Source: Mycobacterium persicum (GTDB lineage: Bacteria; Actinomycetota; Actinomycetes; Mycobacteriales; Mycobacteriaceae). From it: a stretch of DNA of 64,000 bases. Position numbers and translations under genes: made by a program. Below, one piece after another: positions 51,972-61,982 of this stretch (positions within the stretch are counted from its first letter, which is position 1; the number at the start of each line of letters is the position of its first letter). The DNA lies in the NCBI RefSeq assembly GCF_002086675.1, contig NZ_MVIF01000008.1, positions 1-64,000 of the forward strand, given 5' to 3'. The notes beneath the pieces are model-generated. The model saw only the letters and a list, made by a program, of their open reading frames with translations. It was not told the DNA's origin and searched no databases.

Positions 51972-52056
51972 GCGGCGACCGAGAGCTGTATGCCACGATG
52001 GCCCGGGGAACTGGAGCCGACATCGCCGGCTGCCGCGGGTGGACTTCGAGTCAGCC
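51972..52056 (+). pseudogene. short relic of an aldehyde dehydrogenase gene
   Basis: The sequence around CTGTATGCCACGATGGCCCG and the following 60 bases aligns with 55029-55115 inside the intact aldehyde dehydrogenase gene (GTGTATGCCACGATAGCCCG and CATTCGAGTCAG downstream). The relic has indels and no open frame. It shows that a copy of this gene region, or a related one, was once present to the left of the STAND-ATPase gene. Confidence 0.65.
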
Positions 52057-52069
52057 GCGATTCCGCGCC

Positions 52070-54649
52070 CTAGACGGTTGAGACCTTAAGCGATGCCGCC
52101 ATATTCGACGCCGCCGTACTTGACACGAAATCCCGGACACACTGTGACGCCGGATCGGAGGAACTGAATTCCTCTGTTGCCGCGGTGTCCTGCGCGAGGC
52201 GGAGCAGCTGCGGTCCCTCGTCGATGAGCAATCGGCTAAATCCAAGCGCGGCACAGGTTCTCAGCGCTGGCGCTAGGACGCGCCGCGCTTCGTCGGTCTC
52301 GCCAGCTGTCGAGAGGCAGAGCGCCAATTGGAGCGTGGCGCCCAGGTGTGCACGCGGGCGCTTGCCCTGGTCGACATGACGAAGTTGGGCGCGGGCCCGC
52401 TCGCAAGCTGCCCCGACCGCCGAGTGGCTGCCGTCGCGCAGGAGCAGTCGGACTTGTGAGTCTTCCCTGAGTTCGGCTGTCTCGTAGCCGATTCCGTCGA
52501 GTGCTTGTGCACTTTGACCCATGACTCGCGCAGCGAGCCCCTCGTCGATCTCGTCGGTCGACATCGCGGCTAATCGAACCCGCTCATAAATGAGGCGAGC
52601 TTCGAGTCGTGGTAGTCGCGCTGCGGCTGCAATTTCCAGGCCTTCGGCGATACGACGGTCTGCGGCGGGCTTGTCGCCGCGCGCCATTTTCAGCCGTGCT
52701 CCCGTCCCGAATGTCGCGAACATGATGTCGACGATTCCACCCTCGGCGCCGAGTTCGTAGGCGTCGTCGAGCAATGCCTCGGCTTCGTCGAGTTGACCGC
52801 GTTCGTAGAGAAGCTGCCCCAGCAACGAGCCGGCGAGCTTGGCGATATAGGTGGGGCGACCGGACGGCAGCAGCGCGATTCGGATGCCTTGTCGCAGGTG
52901 CGCTTCGGCGCCGGCGACGTCGAGCCGCTCGTTCGCGGCGATCGCGGCAAGACAGTGTCCGTAGGTAACGCTGAGTGCGCCGGAGGTCTTCTGATGGAAT
53001 GGTCCTGCCCACTTCTGCCAGCGAAGCGCGTCATCGAAGTCCCATACTCGAAGCGCACAAAATGAGGCGAGATCGGCTGCGCGGCAAAGAATCCAGGGGC
53101 GCAGTGTATCGGCCCGGTCCACACATGCCTGTACCGCGACATCGGCAAAGGGGTGGACGCGATCCTGGAAGGCGGCGAGTATTGCGACAAGGAGGTCCAA
53201 TTCGGCGCGCAGGTCGCCGGCCTGATCGCTCGGAACCGAGTCGACGGCGTTCTCAGCCAATCGAAGCGCTTCCAGCACCCCCGCCGAGCGGCTCAGTGCA
53301 ACGTTCGCCCAGGCAAGGTCTGCCTGCAGCCTGGGGCGCACCTCGGCGTATTGCGCCGGCAACTTGGCCGCAAGCCCGATCAACGTATGCATCTTGTTCT
53401 GTTCGTGCAGATCCCCGGCCGCCTGCTCGACAGCGTCGACCGCTTGCCGTGCGTCGCCGGCGAGCAGCAACTGATCGACGGCCGGGCTGAGCATCTGGTG
53501 TTCGATAAACCACTGCGCGGCTCGGCGGCGTAGCCCCGGTATGCGGTCAACCGCGTCACGCTCGAGGCGATGCAGCAGGTACTCGGCGAACAGGTCATGA
53601 TATTGAAACCACGATCCTTTAGCATCGATCCTGCGCAGGAATAGATTGCGCTTTTCAATCTCTTCGAGGAGGCCCTGGCTGTTGTGGTTATTGGTGAGCG
53701 CCGTCGCCAACCCGCTGCAGATCTGGTTGGTGACGCAGGTCGACATCAGGAAATCGAGGAGATCCGGCTCAAGGCTGTTTAAGACGTTGGACGCCAAATA
53801 GTCGTCTATTGCTTCGTGTGCGTCATGTCGCCCGGACAGATTCTCGATGAGCGCGGCCGGGTCAGCCTGGTCGCGAAGCGACAAGGACGCCAGTTGCAGG
53901 GCGGCGGCCCGTCCGCCGGTGGACTCCTCGAGTTCGGCGACATTGGCGGGCGTGAGTTTGAGACCGCGTCGCTTGACCAGCAGCGCCCGGGACTCGTCGA
54001 TATCGAACTTGAGAAGTGACTCGTCGATTTCTGTGAGCTCCCCCTGGGCCGCCAACCCGTCGAGCGGAAGGCCAGAACGCGTACGACTTGTGACAACCAA
54101 ATGTAGGTGATGGCAGCCATTCTCAATTAAGTACGCCAATGCGTTCATCGTCTCGCTGTTGTCCACCAGATGCCAATCATCGATCACCAGCGCGAGGGTT
54201 TGTTTATCGGAATGTAGGCCATGGAGCAAGGCGTAAAGGACATGTTGTTGTACATTTTCCAAATGCCCTTCGAATTCTTGCTGTAGCGTGTCAGCAAGTT
54301 CTGGGAGGGTAGCGCGGACCGCCTTAATCAGGTGAGTGAGAAACCAAACCGCGTTGTTGTCGTCGCTATCTATAGCCAACCATGCGGTCTTCACTTTCTG
54401 CTTGGTGAGAGTTTTGACCCACTGCTTGGCGACGGTGCTCTTGCCGTAACCGCCCGGCGCGTGGATCAGGACCAGCTTTGGTCGTGGCCCCGACCCGAGC
54501 CGGTCCAGGATTCCTTGCCTCGGCAGGTCTGCGCGCCTCCAGTCGGTGTACGCGTGGAACCCGCTGATGAGTGCCGCGATGAGCACCGGACTCAGAATCG
54601 CCAGGGTAAAGCCGATGATGGTCAGGTAGGAGCCGAGAACCGCGGCCAT
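52070..54649 (-). CDS. membrane-anchored STAND/MalT-like ATPase without HTH
   Basis: An 859-residue protein from ATG 54649. One N-terminal transmembrane segment (VLGSYLTIIGFTLAILSPVLIAALISGF, about 4-31) precedes a P-loop APGGYGKST (64-72), Walker B LALVIDDWH (Asp157-158) and the winged and TPR-like helical arms of MalT/AlkS-type regulators. It ends at about residue 859 with no LuxR-type helix-turn-helix, the usual C-terminus of this family. So it is a signal-transduction ATPase of unknown output rather than a transcription factor. It is divergent from the aldehyde dehydrogenase gene. Confidence 0.85.
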   Translation of the reverse strand: MAAVLGSYLTIIGFTLAILSPVLIAALISGFHAYTDWRRADLPRQGILDRLGSGPRPKLVLIHAPGGYGKSTVAKQWVKTLTKQKVKTAWLAIDSDDNNAVWFLTHLIKAVRATLPELADTLQQEFEGHLENVQQHVLYALLHGLHSDKQTLALVIDDWHLVDNSETMNALAYLIENGCHHLHLVVTSRTRSGLPLDGLAAQGELTEIDESLLKFDIDESRALLVKRRGLKLTPANVAELEESTGGRAAALQLASLSLRDQADPAALIENLSGRHDAHEAIDDYLASNVLNSLEPDLLDFLMSTCVTNQICSGLATALTNNHNSQGLLEEIEKRNLFLRRIDAKGSWFQYHDLFAEYLLHRLERDAVDRIPGLRRRAAQWFIEHQMLSPAVDQLLLAGDARQAVDAVEQAAGDLHEQNKMHTLIGLAAKLPAQYAEVRPRLQADLAWANVALSRSAGVLEALRLAENAVDSVPSDQAGDLRAELDLLVAILAAFQDRVHPFADVAVQACVDRADTLRPWILCRAADLASFCALRVWDFDDALRWQKWAGPFHQKTSGALSVTYGHCLAAIAANERLDVAGAEAHLRQGIRIALLPSGRPTYIAKLAGSLLGQLLYERGQLDEAEALLDDAYELGAEGGIVDIMFATFGTGARLKMARGDKPAADRRIAEGLEIAAAARLPRLEARLIYERVRLAAMSTDEIDEGLAARVMGQSAQALDGIGYETAELREDSQVRLLLRDGSHSAVGAACERARAQLRHVDQGKRPRAHLGATLQLALCLSTAGETDEARRVLAPALRTCAALGFSRLLIDEGPQLLRLAQDTAATEEFSSSDPASQCVRDFVSSTAASNMAASLKVSTV

Positions 54650-54944
54650 GGTGGGAATCTCTTTCTCCGTACGGCGGATCGGGTGAGCCTGGTGTCGGCG
54701 AGGAAATCGTCGACTAGCTCGTCGCAACAGACGGCATGGCCGAAAGATATCGCGGTCATCACGTCGATCGCTGCTCCCCGAAGGGGGTGCTTTTGTCTCC
54801 TTTACGGATCATTGCCCAGACCGACACAGCGGTGCACAAGCTTATTTCCGGCAGGTGAGTTACCCGAACCCTCCGTTCGGGCGATGGTGCTTCGCGGTGC
54901 CGCCCCTGTTGACTTGATCCCGACTTGAAATCGGAGGCGTCAAC
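54650..54944. other. 295-bp divergent promoter region
   Basis: Lies between the STAND-ATPase and aldehyde dehydrogenase starts. No gene is supported. A ribosome-binding segment AAATCGGAGG (54927-54936) precedes the GTG of the aldehyde dehydrogenase. I see no strong inverted repeat. Confidence 0.4.
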
Positions 54945-56462
54945 GTGGCAACGGACATCAAGCACTATCAAATGTTCATCAACGGAAAGCATGTCGACTC
55001 GGACGAGATGGACGAGATCCGCGACCCGGCGACCGAGGAAGTGTATGCCACGATAGCCCGGGGAACGGCCGAGCACGCCGACGCCGCGGTGGCTGCGGCG
55101 CGCGCGGCATTCGAGTCAGGCTCATGGTCGCGGTTGACTCCAGCCGAGCGATCGCGGGTGCTGACCCAGATCGCCGAGCGCCTAGGCAACGAGATCGAGG
55201 ACCTCGTCGAGCTGGAGATCCACGCCAACGGCGCCACGGTGCGGCAGGCGACGGGTTTCCATGTCGGCTACGCGGCGCCGCACTTTGCGTACTTCGCCGA
55301 GCTTGCCGCCTCTTACCAATGGGAGCGGCAGGTGACGACGCCCGCCTTTCCGACGCTGTCGACGAACGTGATACGCCATGAGCCGCTCGGTGTCTGCGCC
55401 GCGATCGTGCCCTGGAATTTCCCTCTGCTGCTGGGCATTTGGAAGATCGGCCCAGCGCTGGCGGCCGGCAACTCGGTGGTCATCAAGCCCGACGAAAAGA
55501 CTCCGTTGACGCTGCTGCGCCTGTGCGAGATCGCCCACAAATGCGGGGTACCCGACGGTGTCATCAATCTTGTCACCGGTCCCGGCGCAGAAGTGGGGGC
55601 CAGGTTGGCCGAACATCCTGATGTCGACAAGGTGGCGTTCACCGGGTCGACCGCAGTCGGCCGCGAAATAATGCGCCTGGCGTCGGGAACCGTGAAGAAG
55701 GTCTCCCTCGAGCTCGGCGGCAAGGGCGCGCAGGTGCTGCTCGACGACGCCGACCTCGACGTCGCCATCGACGGGGCACTGTTTGGCTGCATGCTGTACT
55801 CCGGCCAGATCTGCGAATCGGGCACACGCTTGCTGGTGTCCGACAAGATGTACGACCTCGTCGTGGACCGCCTCGTCGACCGCGCCTCGGCGCTCAAGCT
55901 CGGGGACACGACCGACTTCAATACCGACGTAGGACCGGTCATTTCCGCCAGACAGCGCGACCGGGTGCTGGCGTTCCTGGACAGCGCGAGGCAAAGCGGC
56001 GCCAAGGTCGCTCTCGGTGGCGGCGCGCCGCTGGGAGAGCGGTTCACGAAGGGCTACTGGATCGAGCCGACAATCCTCGCCGAAGTCAGCAATGACATGG
56101 AAGTCGCGCGGGAGGAGATCTTCGGGCCGGTCCTGTGCGTCCTGCGCTATACCGATGAAGCCGACGCGATCCGGCAGGCCAACGATTCGCCGTACGGCTT
56201 GAGCGCCGGGGTGTGGAGTACCGACTACGAACGTGCGATCGCAGTCGCATCGCAGCTGCGCGCCGGCACAGTGTGGATCAACAACTGGCACCAGATCGAT
56301 ACGGCACTGCCGTTTGGCGGTTATAAGCAAAGCGGTTTGGGCCGCGAGCTCGGCCCGCACGCGCTCGACGAGTACACCGAGACCAAGCATGTGCATATCG
56401 ATCTCACGCAGAAGGTCGAGCGCCACATCTTCAATGCGCTGCTGTCGGAGCCACGCGCGTAG
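54945..56462 (+). CDS. aldehyde dehydrogenase
   Basis: A 505-residue NAD(P)-dependent aldehyde dehydrogenase from GTG 54945. PWNFPLLLGIWKIGPALAAGNSVVIKP and GSTAVGREI bind the cofactor; the general base is Glu256 (LELGGK) and the nucleophile Cys290 (SGQICESG). The ending PFGGYKQSGLGRELG is standard. It oxidises aldehydes to acids; the substrate is unknown but AdhE, FadD and P450 genes nearby suggest aliphatic compounds. A truncated relic of the same gene lies at 51972-52056. Confidence 0.95.
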   Translation: MATDIKHYQMFINGKHVDSDEMDEIRDPATEEVYATIARGTAEHADAAVAAARAAFESGSWSRLTPAERSRVLTQIAERLGNEIEDLVELEIHANGATVRQATGFHVGYAAPHFAYFAELAASYQWERQVTTPAFPTLSTNVIRHEPLGVCAAIVPWNFPLLLGIWKIGPALAAGNSVVIKPDEKTPLTLLRLCEIAHKCGVPDGVINLVTGPGAEVGARLAEHPDVDKVAFTGSTAVGREIMRLASGTVKKVSLELGGKGAQVLLDDADLDVAIDGALFGCMLYSGQICESGTRLLVSDKMYDLVVDRLVDRASALKLGDTTDFNTDVGPVISARQRDRVLAFLDSARQSGAKVALGGGAPLGERFTKGYWIEPTILAEVSNDMEVAREEIFGPVLCVLRYTDEADAIRQANDSPYGLSAGVWSTDYERAIAVASQLRAGTVWINNWHQIDTALPFGGYKQSGLGRELGPHALDEYTETKHVHIDLTQKVERHIFNALLSEPRA

Positions 56463-56682
56463 CAGACGCTGCCGGGCAGACGCTGCCGGTTCTCGTCGTG
56501 ACTGCGCGCCGGACGCCGCGGACATTGATGCCACGGTTTGCGGAGCGCCGTCCCAGTCGTCACTTCAGTAACGCGAGCTGGGCGGCACTCGGCCGTGAAA
56601 CGCGATATCGCCCGCGATATCAACAGGTTTGGGCCTTCGCGCCGATCAGAACATGTCGGTGCCCCCTCGTAGAATCCGGGGT

Positions 56683-58032
56683 ATGTCAGCGAGCACGCGT
56701 GAGGAGATCGTGGCAGTCCTTGATGCGTCTGACGACTCCCAGGACCAGTTGTGCGGGTTGACGTTTGATGCGCTGACGACCCCGGAGCTGCTGCGGGTGA
56801 TGGAGCGCCTGGAACGCCGGGAGCGCCGCTCACGATCGGTGCGCCATGTGCTGATCAACCACCTCGCCACCCGCGCCGGCGAAGAAGAACTCGGCGGCAA
56901 ACTCCCAGCGGCATTGGCCGATCGGCTGCGCATCACCAAAGCCGAAGCCAACCGCTGGATCGCCGAGGCCGAAGACCTCGGCCAGCGCCGGGCGCTGACC
57001 GGGGAGCCGTTGGCGCCGAAGCTGACGGCGACCGCGGCCGCCCAACGCGCCGGGATGATCGGGGACGCGCACATCCGGGTGATCCGTGACTTCGTCTCCC
57101 ATCTGCCCGCCGCGGTGGACCCCGGCACCCGCGAGGCCGCCGAAAAAGACTTGGCCGGCAAAGCGTGTGACTTCCGCCCCGACCAGGTGGCCAAGTACGC
57201 CCATGAGTTGATGGCGCTGCTGCACCCCGATGGCGACTACGCCGAGGAAGAACGGGCCCGCAAACGCGGCCTCATCCTCGGTCGACAGGAATACGACGGT
57301 ATGTCGCGCCTCAGCGGCCTGATCACCCCCGAACTACGGGCGTTGCTCGAAACCGCCTGGGCCAAACTGGCCGCGCCCGGCGCGTGCCATCCCGAGGACG
57401 ACACCCCAGTCTTGGAGCCCGACCCGGGCCGCCGCGACACCCGCAGCCAACCCCAACGCCAGCATGACGCCCTGGCCGCCGGTCTGCACGCGCTGTTGGC
57501 CTCCGGGGACCTGGGCAGCCACAACGGGCTACCCGTGTCGATCATCGTCACCACCACGCTGAAAGATCTGGAAGCCGCCGCCGGGCGGGCCCGCACCGGC
57601 GGGGGCACCCGGGTACCCATGTCGCAGCTGATCCGCTGGGCCGCCACGTCGCATCACTACTTGGCCGTCTTCGATCAAGCCAAACCGCTGGCGTTGTTCC
57701 ACACCAAGCGCTTTGCCAACCTCGCCCAGCGAATCATGCTGGCGGCCAAGGACGGCAGCTGCACCCGCCCCGGCTGCACCGCCCCGGCCTACCACAGCCA
57801 AGCCCATCATGTCAGCGGCTGGCCCAACACCCACTACACCGACATCGGCGACCTCACCCTGGCCTGCGGCGTCGATAATCGCCTCGCCGAAAAAGGTTGG
57901 ACGACTCGCAAGAATGCAAAAGGTGACACCGAATGGCTCCCGCCGGCCCACCTCGATCACGGCCAACCGCGGGTCAACACCTTCCATCATCCCGAGAAAC
58001 TCTTCGCACCCGACGAGGATGGCGACCCTTAG
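56683..58032 (+). CDS. REP13E12-family protein (DUF222 and HNH domains)
   Basis: A 449-residue protein of the 13E12 repeat family. The N-terminal DUF222 part has [46 protein letters not shown] and [24 protein letters not shown]. The C-terminal HNH-nuclease region has [21 protein letters not shown]...[12 protein letters not shown]. These families are repeated and mobile in mycobacterial genomes, and some copies serve as phage attachment sites in M. tuberculosis. ATG 56683 is chosen near the GGGG ribosome-binding stretch; an ATG at 56653 is possible. The gene is complete. No flanking repeats were seen. Confidence 0.93.
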   Translation: MSASTREEIVAVLDASDDSQDQLCGLTFDALTTPELLRVMERLERRERRSRSVRHVLINHLATRAGEEELGGKLPAALADRLRITKAEANRWIAEAEDLGQRRALTGEPLAPKLTATAAAQRAGMIGDAHIRVIRDFVSHLPAAVDPGTREAAEKDLAGKACDFRPDQVAKYAHELMALLHPDGDYAEEERARKRGLILGRQEYDGMSRLSGLITPELRALLETAWAKLAAPGACHPEDDTPVLEPDPGRRDTRSQPQRQHDALAAGLHALLASGDLGSHNGLPVSIIVTTTLKDLEAAAGRARTGGGTRVPMSQLIRWAATSHHYLAVFDQAKPLALFHTKRFANLAQRIMLAAKDGSCTRPGCTAPAYHSQAHHVSGWPNTHYTDIGDLTLACGVDNRLAEKGWTTRKNAKGDTEWLPPAHLDHGQPRVNTFHHPEKLFAPDEDGDP

Positions 58033-58265
58033 GTTCAGCCATCAACAGGACCTCCCGCGGCGAATCCGCATGCGCACAACGACTTCGAGCAAACCGAACC
58101 GCCGGGCCTTGGTGTGTGCGATCCCCGCACACGTCCACCCCATGCTCTGCTCGACCGCCGGCAGGGCGCCGCAGCGCGTGCTCGTCGCGATCAGCCTGAC
58201 CTCCGACGAACTTATGGGCGCGGCGTGGCTCGTGCCTAATCACGTTGAGCCGCAAGGCTATCCGA

Positions 58266-59921
58266 TCAAGTCTTGGTGGACTTTTTGGCGACGACCGGCC
58301 GCCGGCCGGGCAGCTGCCCGTCGGAGAGCAGTTTGCGCAGCTCCTTCTTGTTGAACTTGCCGACGCTGGTTTTGGGAACCTCGACGATGTAGGCGTACTC
58401 GTCGGGAAGCTGCCACTTGGCGAACTGGGCCTTGAGGTGCTCGTTGAGCGCTTCAGGCGTTGCGGCTTCGGCGGCGTCGACCACTACGCACGGCAACGGT
58501 CGTTCGGTCCAGCGTTCATCAGGCTTGGCGATCACCGCAACCTCGAGCACCGCCGGGTGCGACATCAGCGCGTTCTCCATCTCTATCGACGAAATCCATT
58601 CGCCGCCAGACTTGATCACGTCCTTGGCGCGGTCGGTGATGTGGATATAACCCAGGGGGTCGATTGTCGCGACGTCTCCGGTGCACAACCAGCCGTCATG
58701 GAATTTCTCGAGCCCCGCCTGCCCGTCGAGGTAGTAGCCAGACGCGATCCAGGGGCCCGCGAGCTCCAGCTCGCCGCTCTGCTCGCCGTCCCATGGCAGC
58801 TCGTTTCCGGATGGGTCGACGATCCGGGCCTCGACAAGCGGGCTGATGCGTCCCGTCTTTGATCGATAGCGCCACAGCTCCTCGCCGGTCGCACCGGCCG
58901 GCGCTTCGGCAACCGCTACCAGCGGACTGGTTTCGGTCATGCCGAAGCCCTGGATGAGCGGCGTGCTGAACGCCTCTTCAAACCGTTCCATCAGCGATCT
59001 CGGCACAGCCGCCCCGCCGCAGACGACCCGTCGCAGTGTCGACAGTGCCGCCGGCTTGTCCTCAGCTTTGCGCAGCACGTCGCTCCAGATTGTCGGCACC
59101 GCAGCGGCATACGTCACACGCTCGGATTCGATCAGCTTCACCAATGGGTCGGCCTGAAGAAAACGGTTCGGCATGATCAGCGGCGCGCCGATCATCCCGC
59201 AGGTATACGGCAGGCCCCACGCGTTGGCATGGAACATCGGAACGACCGGAAGGACACGATCGCTGGAACGCACGTCGAGGGTGTCCGTCAGGCACTCGGC
59301 CATGGCGTGCAGCACCGTGGAGCGGTGCCCGTAGAGCACGCCCTTCGGGTTGCCGGTGGTGCCGCTGGTGTAACACAGGCTGGCCGCAGCCCGGCCGTCG
59401 AGCTCGGGATAGTCGTAGCCGTCAGGCTGATCGGAAATCAGCTCCTCATACCGGCAGACGTTGGGAAGGCTTCCGCTGCTGCCGTCGCCGATGACAATGA
59501 ACCGCTCGACGCCGCCGATCTCGGGAAGGACCTTCTCGAGCTGCGGAACAAGCGAATCGTCGACGATGATCACCCGGTCTTCCGCGTGGTTGACGACGTA
59601 GGCCAGCTGCTCGTCGGAAAGTCGAATGTTCAACGTGTGCAAGACGACACCCATGCAGGGCACCGCAAGATAAGCCTCCAAGTGCTGCTGGGTATTCCAC
59701 GCGAACGTTGCCACCCGGTCGCCGGGCCGCACACCGAAACCATGCAGAGCGTTGGCTAGTCTGTCGGCTCTGCGAACCACGTCGCCGTACGTGGTTCGAG
59801 TGGTGTTCCCGTCGGCGTCGAGCAGTGTGACGACTTCGATCTGGGAGTTCATGGTGCGCATGCGCCGCATGACGTGTTGAAGAGTGATCTCGAACTCGTT
59901 TTGGACTAGCGATTCCAACAT
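58266..59921 (-). CDS. acyl-CoA ligase (FadD-type)
   Basis: A 551-residue ANL-family ligase from ATG 59921, supported by GGAGGAG just upstream; the frame extends further without family features. The P-loop-like YTSGTTGNPKG is at 184-194, GFGMTETSP near 345 and the catalytic Lys is Lys522 (SVGKFNKKELR). It activates medium- or long-chain fatty acids (or aliphatic acids) as CoA thioesters via the acyl-adenylate. It is divergent from the hydrolase gene at 60103, so it may serve the same pathway. Confidence 0.94.
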   Translation of the reverse strand: MLESLVQNEFEITLQHVMRRMRTMNSQIEVVTLLDADGNTTRTTYGDVVRRADRLANALHGFGVRPGDRVATFAWNTQQHLEAYLAVPCMGVVLHTLNIRLSDEQLAYVVNHAEDRVIIVDDSLVPQLEKVLPEIGGVERFIVIGDGSSGSLPNVCRYEELISDQPDGYDYPELDGRAAASLCYTSGTTGNPKGVLYGHRSTVLHAMAECLTDTLDVRSSDRVLPVVPMFHANAWGLPYTCGMIGAPLIMPNRFLQADPLVKLIESERVTYAAAVPTIWSDVLRKAEDKPAALSTLRRVVCGGAAVPRSLMERFEEAFSTPLIQGFGMTETSPLVAVAEAPAGATGEELWRYRSKTGRISPLVEARIVDPSGNELPWDGEQSGELELAGPWIASGYYLDGQAGLEKFHDGWLCTGDVATIDPLGYIHITDRAKDVIKSGGEWISSIEMENALMSHPAVLEVAVIAKPDERWTERPLPCVVVDAAEAATPEALNEHLKAQFAKWQLPDEYAYIVEVPKTSVGKFNKKELRKLLSDGQLPGRRPVVAKKSTKT

Positions 59922-60102
59922 CGGATTCTTCTCCTCCGGACACAGCGAAGCGGCTCGTCCATGCAAGTCAACGCTATGGACCACCTTGCTCGTGGGCGAT
60001 CTCCCATCCGTAGGAACTGCCTCTCCCGACCGGCTTTCCAGCCCCAAAGTGGCCTCCTCCGGCAGGTAACGTCCGCGCCGGATGACTTCACAGAGGAGAC
60101 CA

Positions 60103-60927
60103 ATGAGTACACGCCCAAGTCAGGAGCAGGACTTGGAGACGCGCTTCGTCGACGTCGCCGGCCGCCGAGTGCGGATCGCGGTACGAGAAGGCGACGGGAG
60201 CCGTCCCCCGCTGCTGCTGTGCAACGGACTCGGGGTGAGACTCGAGGGACTCCAGCCGTTCGTGGACGCGCTGCGGCCGCAGACGGGTGTGATCCGCTTC
60301 GACGTCCCAGGGATCGGGGAGTCGCCGACCCCGTTGCTACCGTATCGGATGTGGGGAATCGCGCGGCTGACAAGCCATTTGCTCGACGTCCTCGAAGTTC
60401 CCCAGGTGGACATTCTCGGCGTCTCCTGGGGAGGAGCTCTGGCACAACAGTTTTCGTTCCAACATCGTCACCGGTGCCGCAGGCTGATCCTGGTCAGTAC
60501 CGCTCTGGGTGTGTTGGGAGGTATACCCGGCCCCCCGCGGGTGATCCCGGAAATACTTTCCCGCCGGCGTTTCGACGACCCCGAACACGCCCGGCGGATC
60601 GCACCGAAAATCTATGGCGGCAAGGCTCGTTCGGAAAAGCAATCAATTCCCATCTTCACGCACATGCGCAATGACCGGCGCGGTCTGTTCTACCAGCAGC
60701 TCTCAGCGCTGGGCTGGACCAGCCTTCCGTTTGCCCCCCTGATTCGCCAGCCGACGCTGATCCTGACCGGAGACGACGATCCGGTCATTCCAGCGGTGAA
60801 CGGCAGGATGCTGCGCCAGGCGCTGCTGAACTCTGAGCTCAAGATTTTTCACGACGGTCACCTGGGACTGGTGACGAGTGCCGACGAGCTCGCCCCTATC
60901 GTCGAGGAATTCCTTGATCGGCGATAG
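60103..60927 (+). CDS. PhaZ-like alpha/beta hydrolase 1
   Basis: A 274-residue alpha/beta hydrolase. GVSWGGALAQQF (Ser108), LILTGDDDP (Asp near 226) and FHDGHLGLV (His253) form the triad. FDVPGIGESPTPLLPYR and the RIAPKIYGG, GLFYQQLSALGWTS segments are strikingly like intracellular poly(3-hydroxyalkanoate) depolymerases of Pseudomonas. It is the first of two tandem copies. AGAGGAG precedes ATG 60103. A lipid-ester hydrolase acting on PHA-like or acyl-ester storage is the best guess. Confidence 0.87.
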   Translation: MSTRPSQEQDLETRFVDVAGRRVRIAVREGDGSRPPLLLCNGLGVRLEGLQPFVDALRPQTGVIRFDVPGIGESPTPLLPYRMWGIARLTSHLLDVLEVPQVDILGVSWGGALAQQFSFQHRHRCRRLILVSTALGVLGGIPGPPRVIPEILSRRRFDDPEHARRIAPKIYGGKARSEKQSIPIFTHMRNDRRGLFYQQLSALGWTSLPFAPLIRQPTLILTGDDDPVIPAVNGRMLRQALLNSELKIFHDGHLGLVTSADELAPIVEEFLDRR

Positions 60928-61040
60928 CGCGCGAATAGTCGCGTTCGGGGTATAGCGGTGCAACTTCGGCGACCGCCAGCCCGATCGACCGACCAACCGG
61001 TCGCAATGACCCGTTACCGCAACCCAGCGCAGGGAGAAAA

Positions 61041-61865
61041 ATGATGAATTCCGTTCGCGGCCAGCAAGAGCCGGACTTCTCGACGAGCTTCGTCGCCGTC
61101 GACGGCCGTCGGCTCCGGGTCGCCGTCCGAGACGGCGACGGTAGCCGCCCACCGTTGCTGCTGTGCAACGGTCTTGGGGTGAGCCTGGAGGGACTCCAAC
61201 CCTTCGTCGATGCCCTGCCGCCCCAGACCGGCGTGATCCGCTTCGACGTCCCAGGGGTAGGCGAGTCTGAAACACCATCACGGCCGTATCGGATGCGCGT
61301 GCCGGCAAAGTTGACGAGCCACCTGCTCGATGCGCTGCAGGTGCCGATCGTCGACGTGCTCGGCGTCTCGTGGGGAGGAGCGCTGGCACAGCAGTTCGCA
61401 TTTCAATACGGTCACCGGTGCCGCAGGCTGATCGTGGTCAGTAGCACTATGGGCCCCCCGATTCCAGGCCGGCTGGGTGTCGTACGCGAAATGCTTACCC
61501 GGCGCCGCTTCGACGATCCCGCCCACGCCCGTCAGGTTGCGCCCACGATTTATGGCGGCAAGGCCAGGACGGGATCCCCGACACCTGCCATCTTCGAGCA
61601 CATGCACAACGATCGGCGCGGTCTGTTCTACCAGCAGCTCGCCGCGCTGGGTTGGACAAGCGTTCCGTTCGCCCGATCGATCCGGCAGCCGACGCTGATC
61701 CTGACGGGTGACGATGACCCGATCATTCCACCGGTGAACGGAAGACTCATGCGCGCACTACTTCCGAACGCAGAGCTGCACGTCTTCCACGATGGTCATC
61801 TCGGGCTGGTGACGAGTGCCGACGAGCTCGCCCCGATCGTCGAGGACTTCCTCGATCGGCCCTAA
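61041..61865 (+). CDS. PhaZ-like alpha/beta hydrolase 2
   Basis: A 274-residue paralogue of the preceding gene with the same landmarks: nucleophile Ser110 in GVSWGGAL, then RQVAPTIYGGKAR and FHDGHLGLVTSADELAPIVEDFLDRP. The shared sequence continues past both stop codons (60930-60959 and 61868-61898), so the duplication included the 3' flank. A second ATG at 61044 is equally usable. The copies have diverged mainly in the lid region after residue 130. Confidence 0.88.
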   Translation: MMNSVRGQQEPDFSTSFVAVDGRRLRVAVRDGDGSRPPLLLCNGLGVSLEGLQPFVDALPPQTGVIRFDVPGVGESETPSRPYRMRVPAKLTSHLLDALQVPIVDVLGVSWGGALAQQFAFQYGHRCRRLIVVSSTMGPPIPGRLGVVREMLTRRRFDDPAHARQVAPTIYGGKARTGSPTPAIFEHMHNDRRGLFYQQLAALGWTSVPFARSIRQPTLILTGDDDPIIPPVNGRLMRALLPNAELHVFHDGHLGLVTSADELAPIVEDFLDRP

Positions 61866-61982
61866 CCCGCGAATACTCCCCATTCGGGGTATAACGGTCC
61901 ATCCTCCGACGGCTTGTCGCGCAATCTCGCACGTCGCACGCTTCGATGACATGCGGTTAGTGATCGTGTCAAAGGAGTTCGG

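Noticed and set aside
56461-56500. Direct repeat GCAGACGCTGCCGG (two copies)
   Set aside because: Only two short copies after the aldehyde dehydrogenase stop; no sign of a mobile-element end or target duplication.
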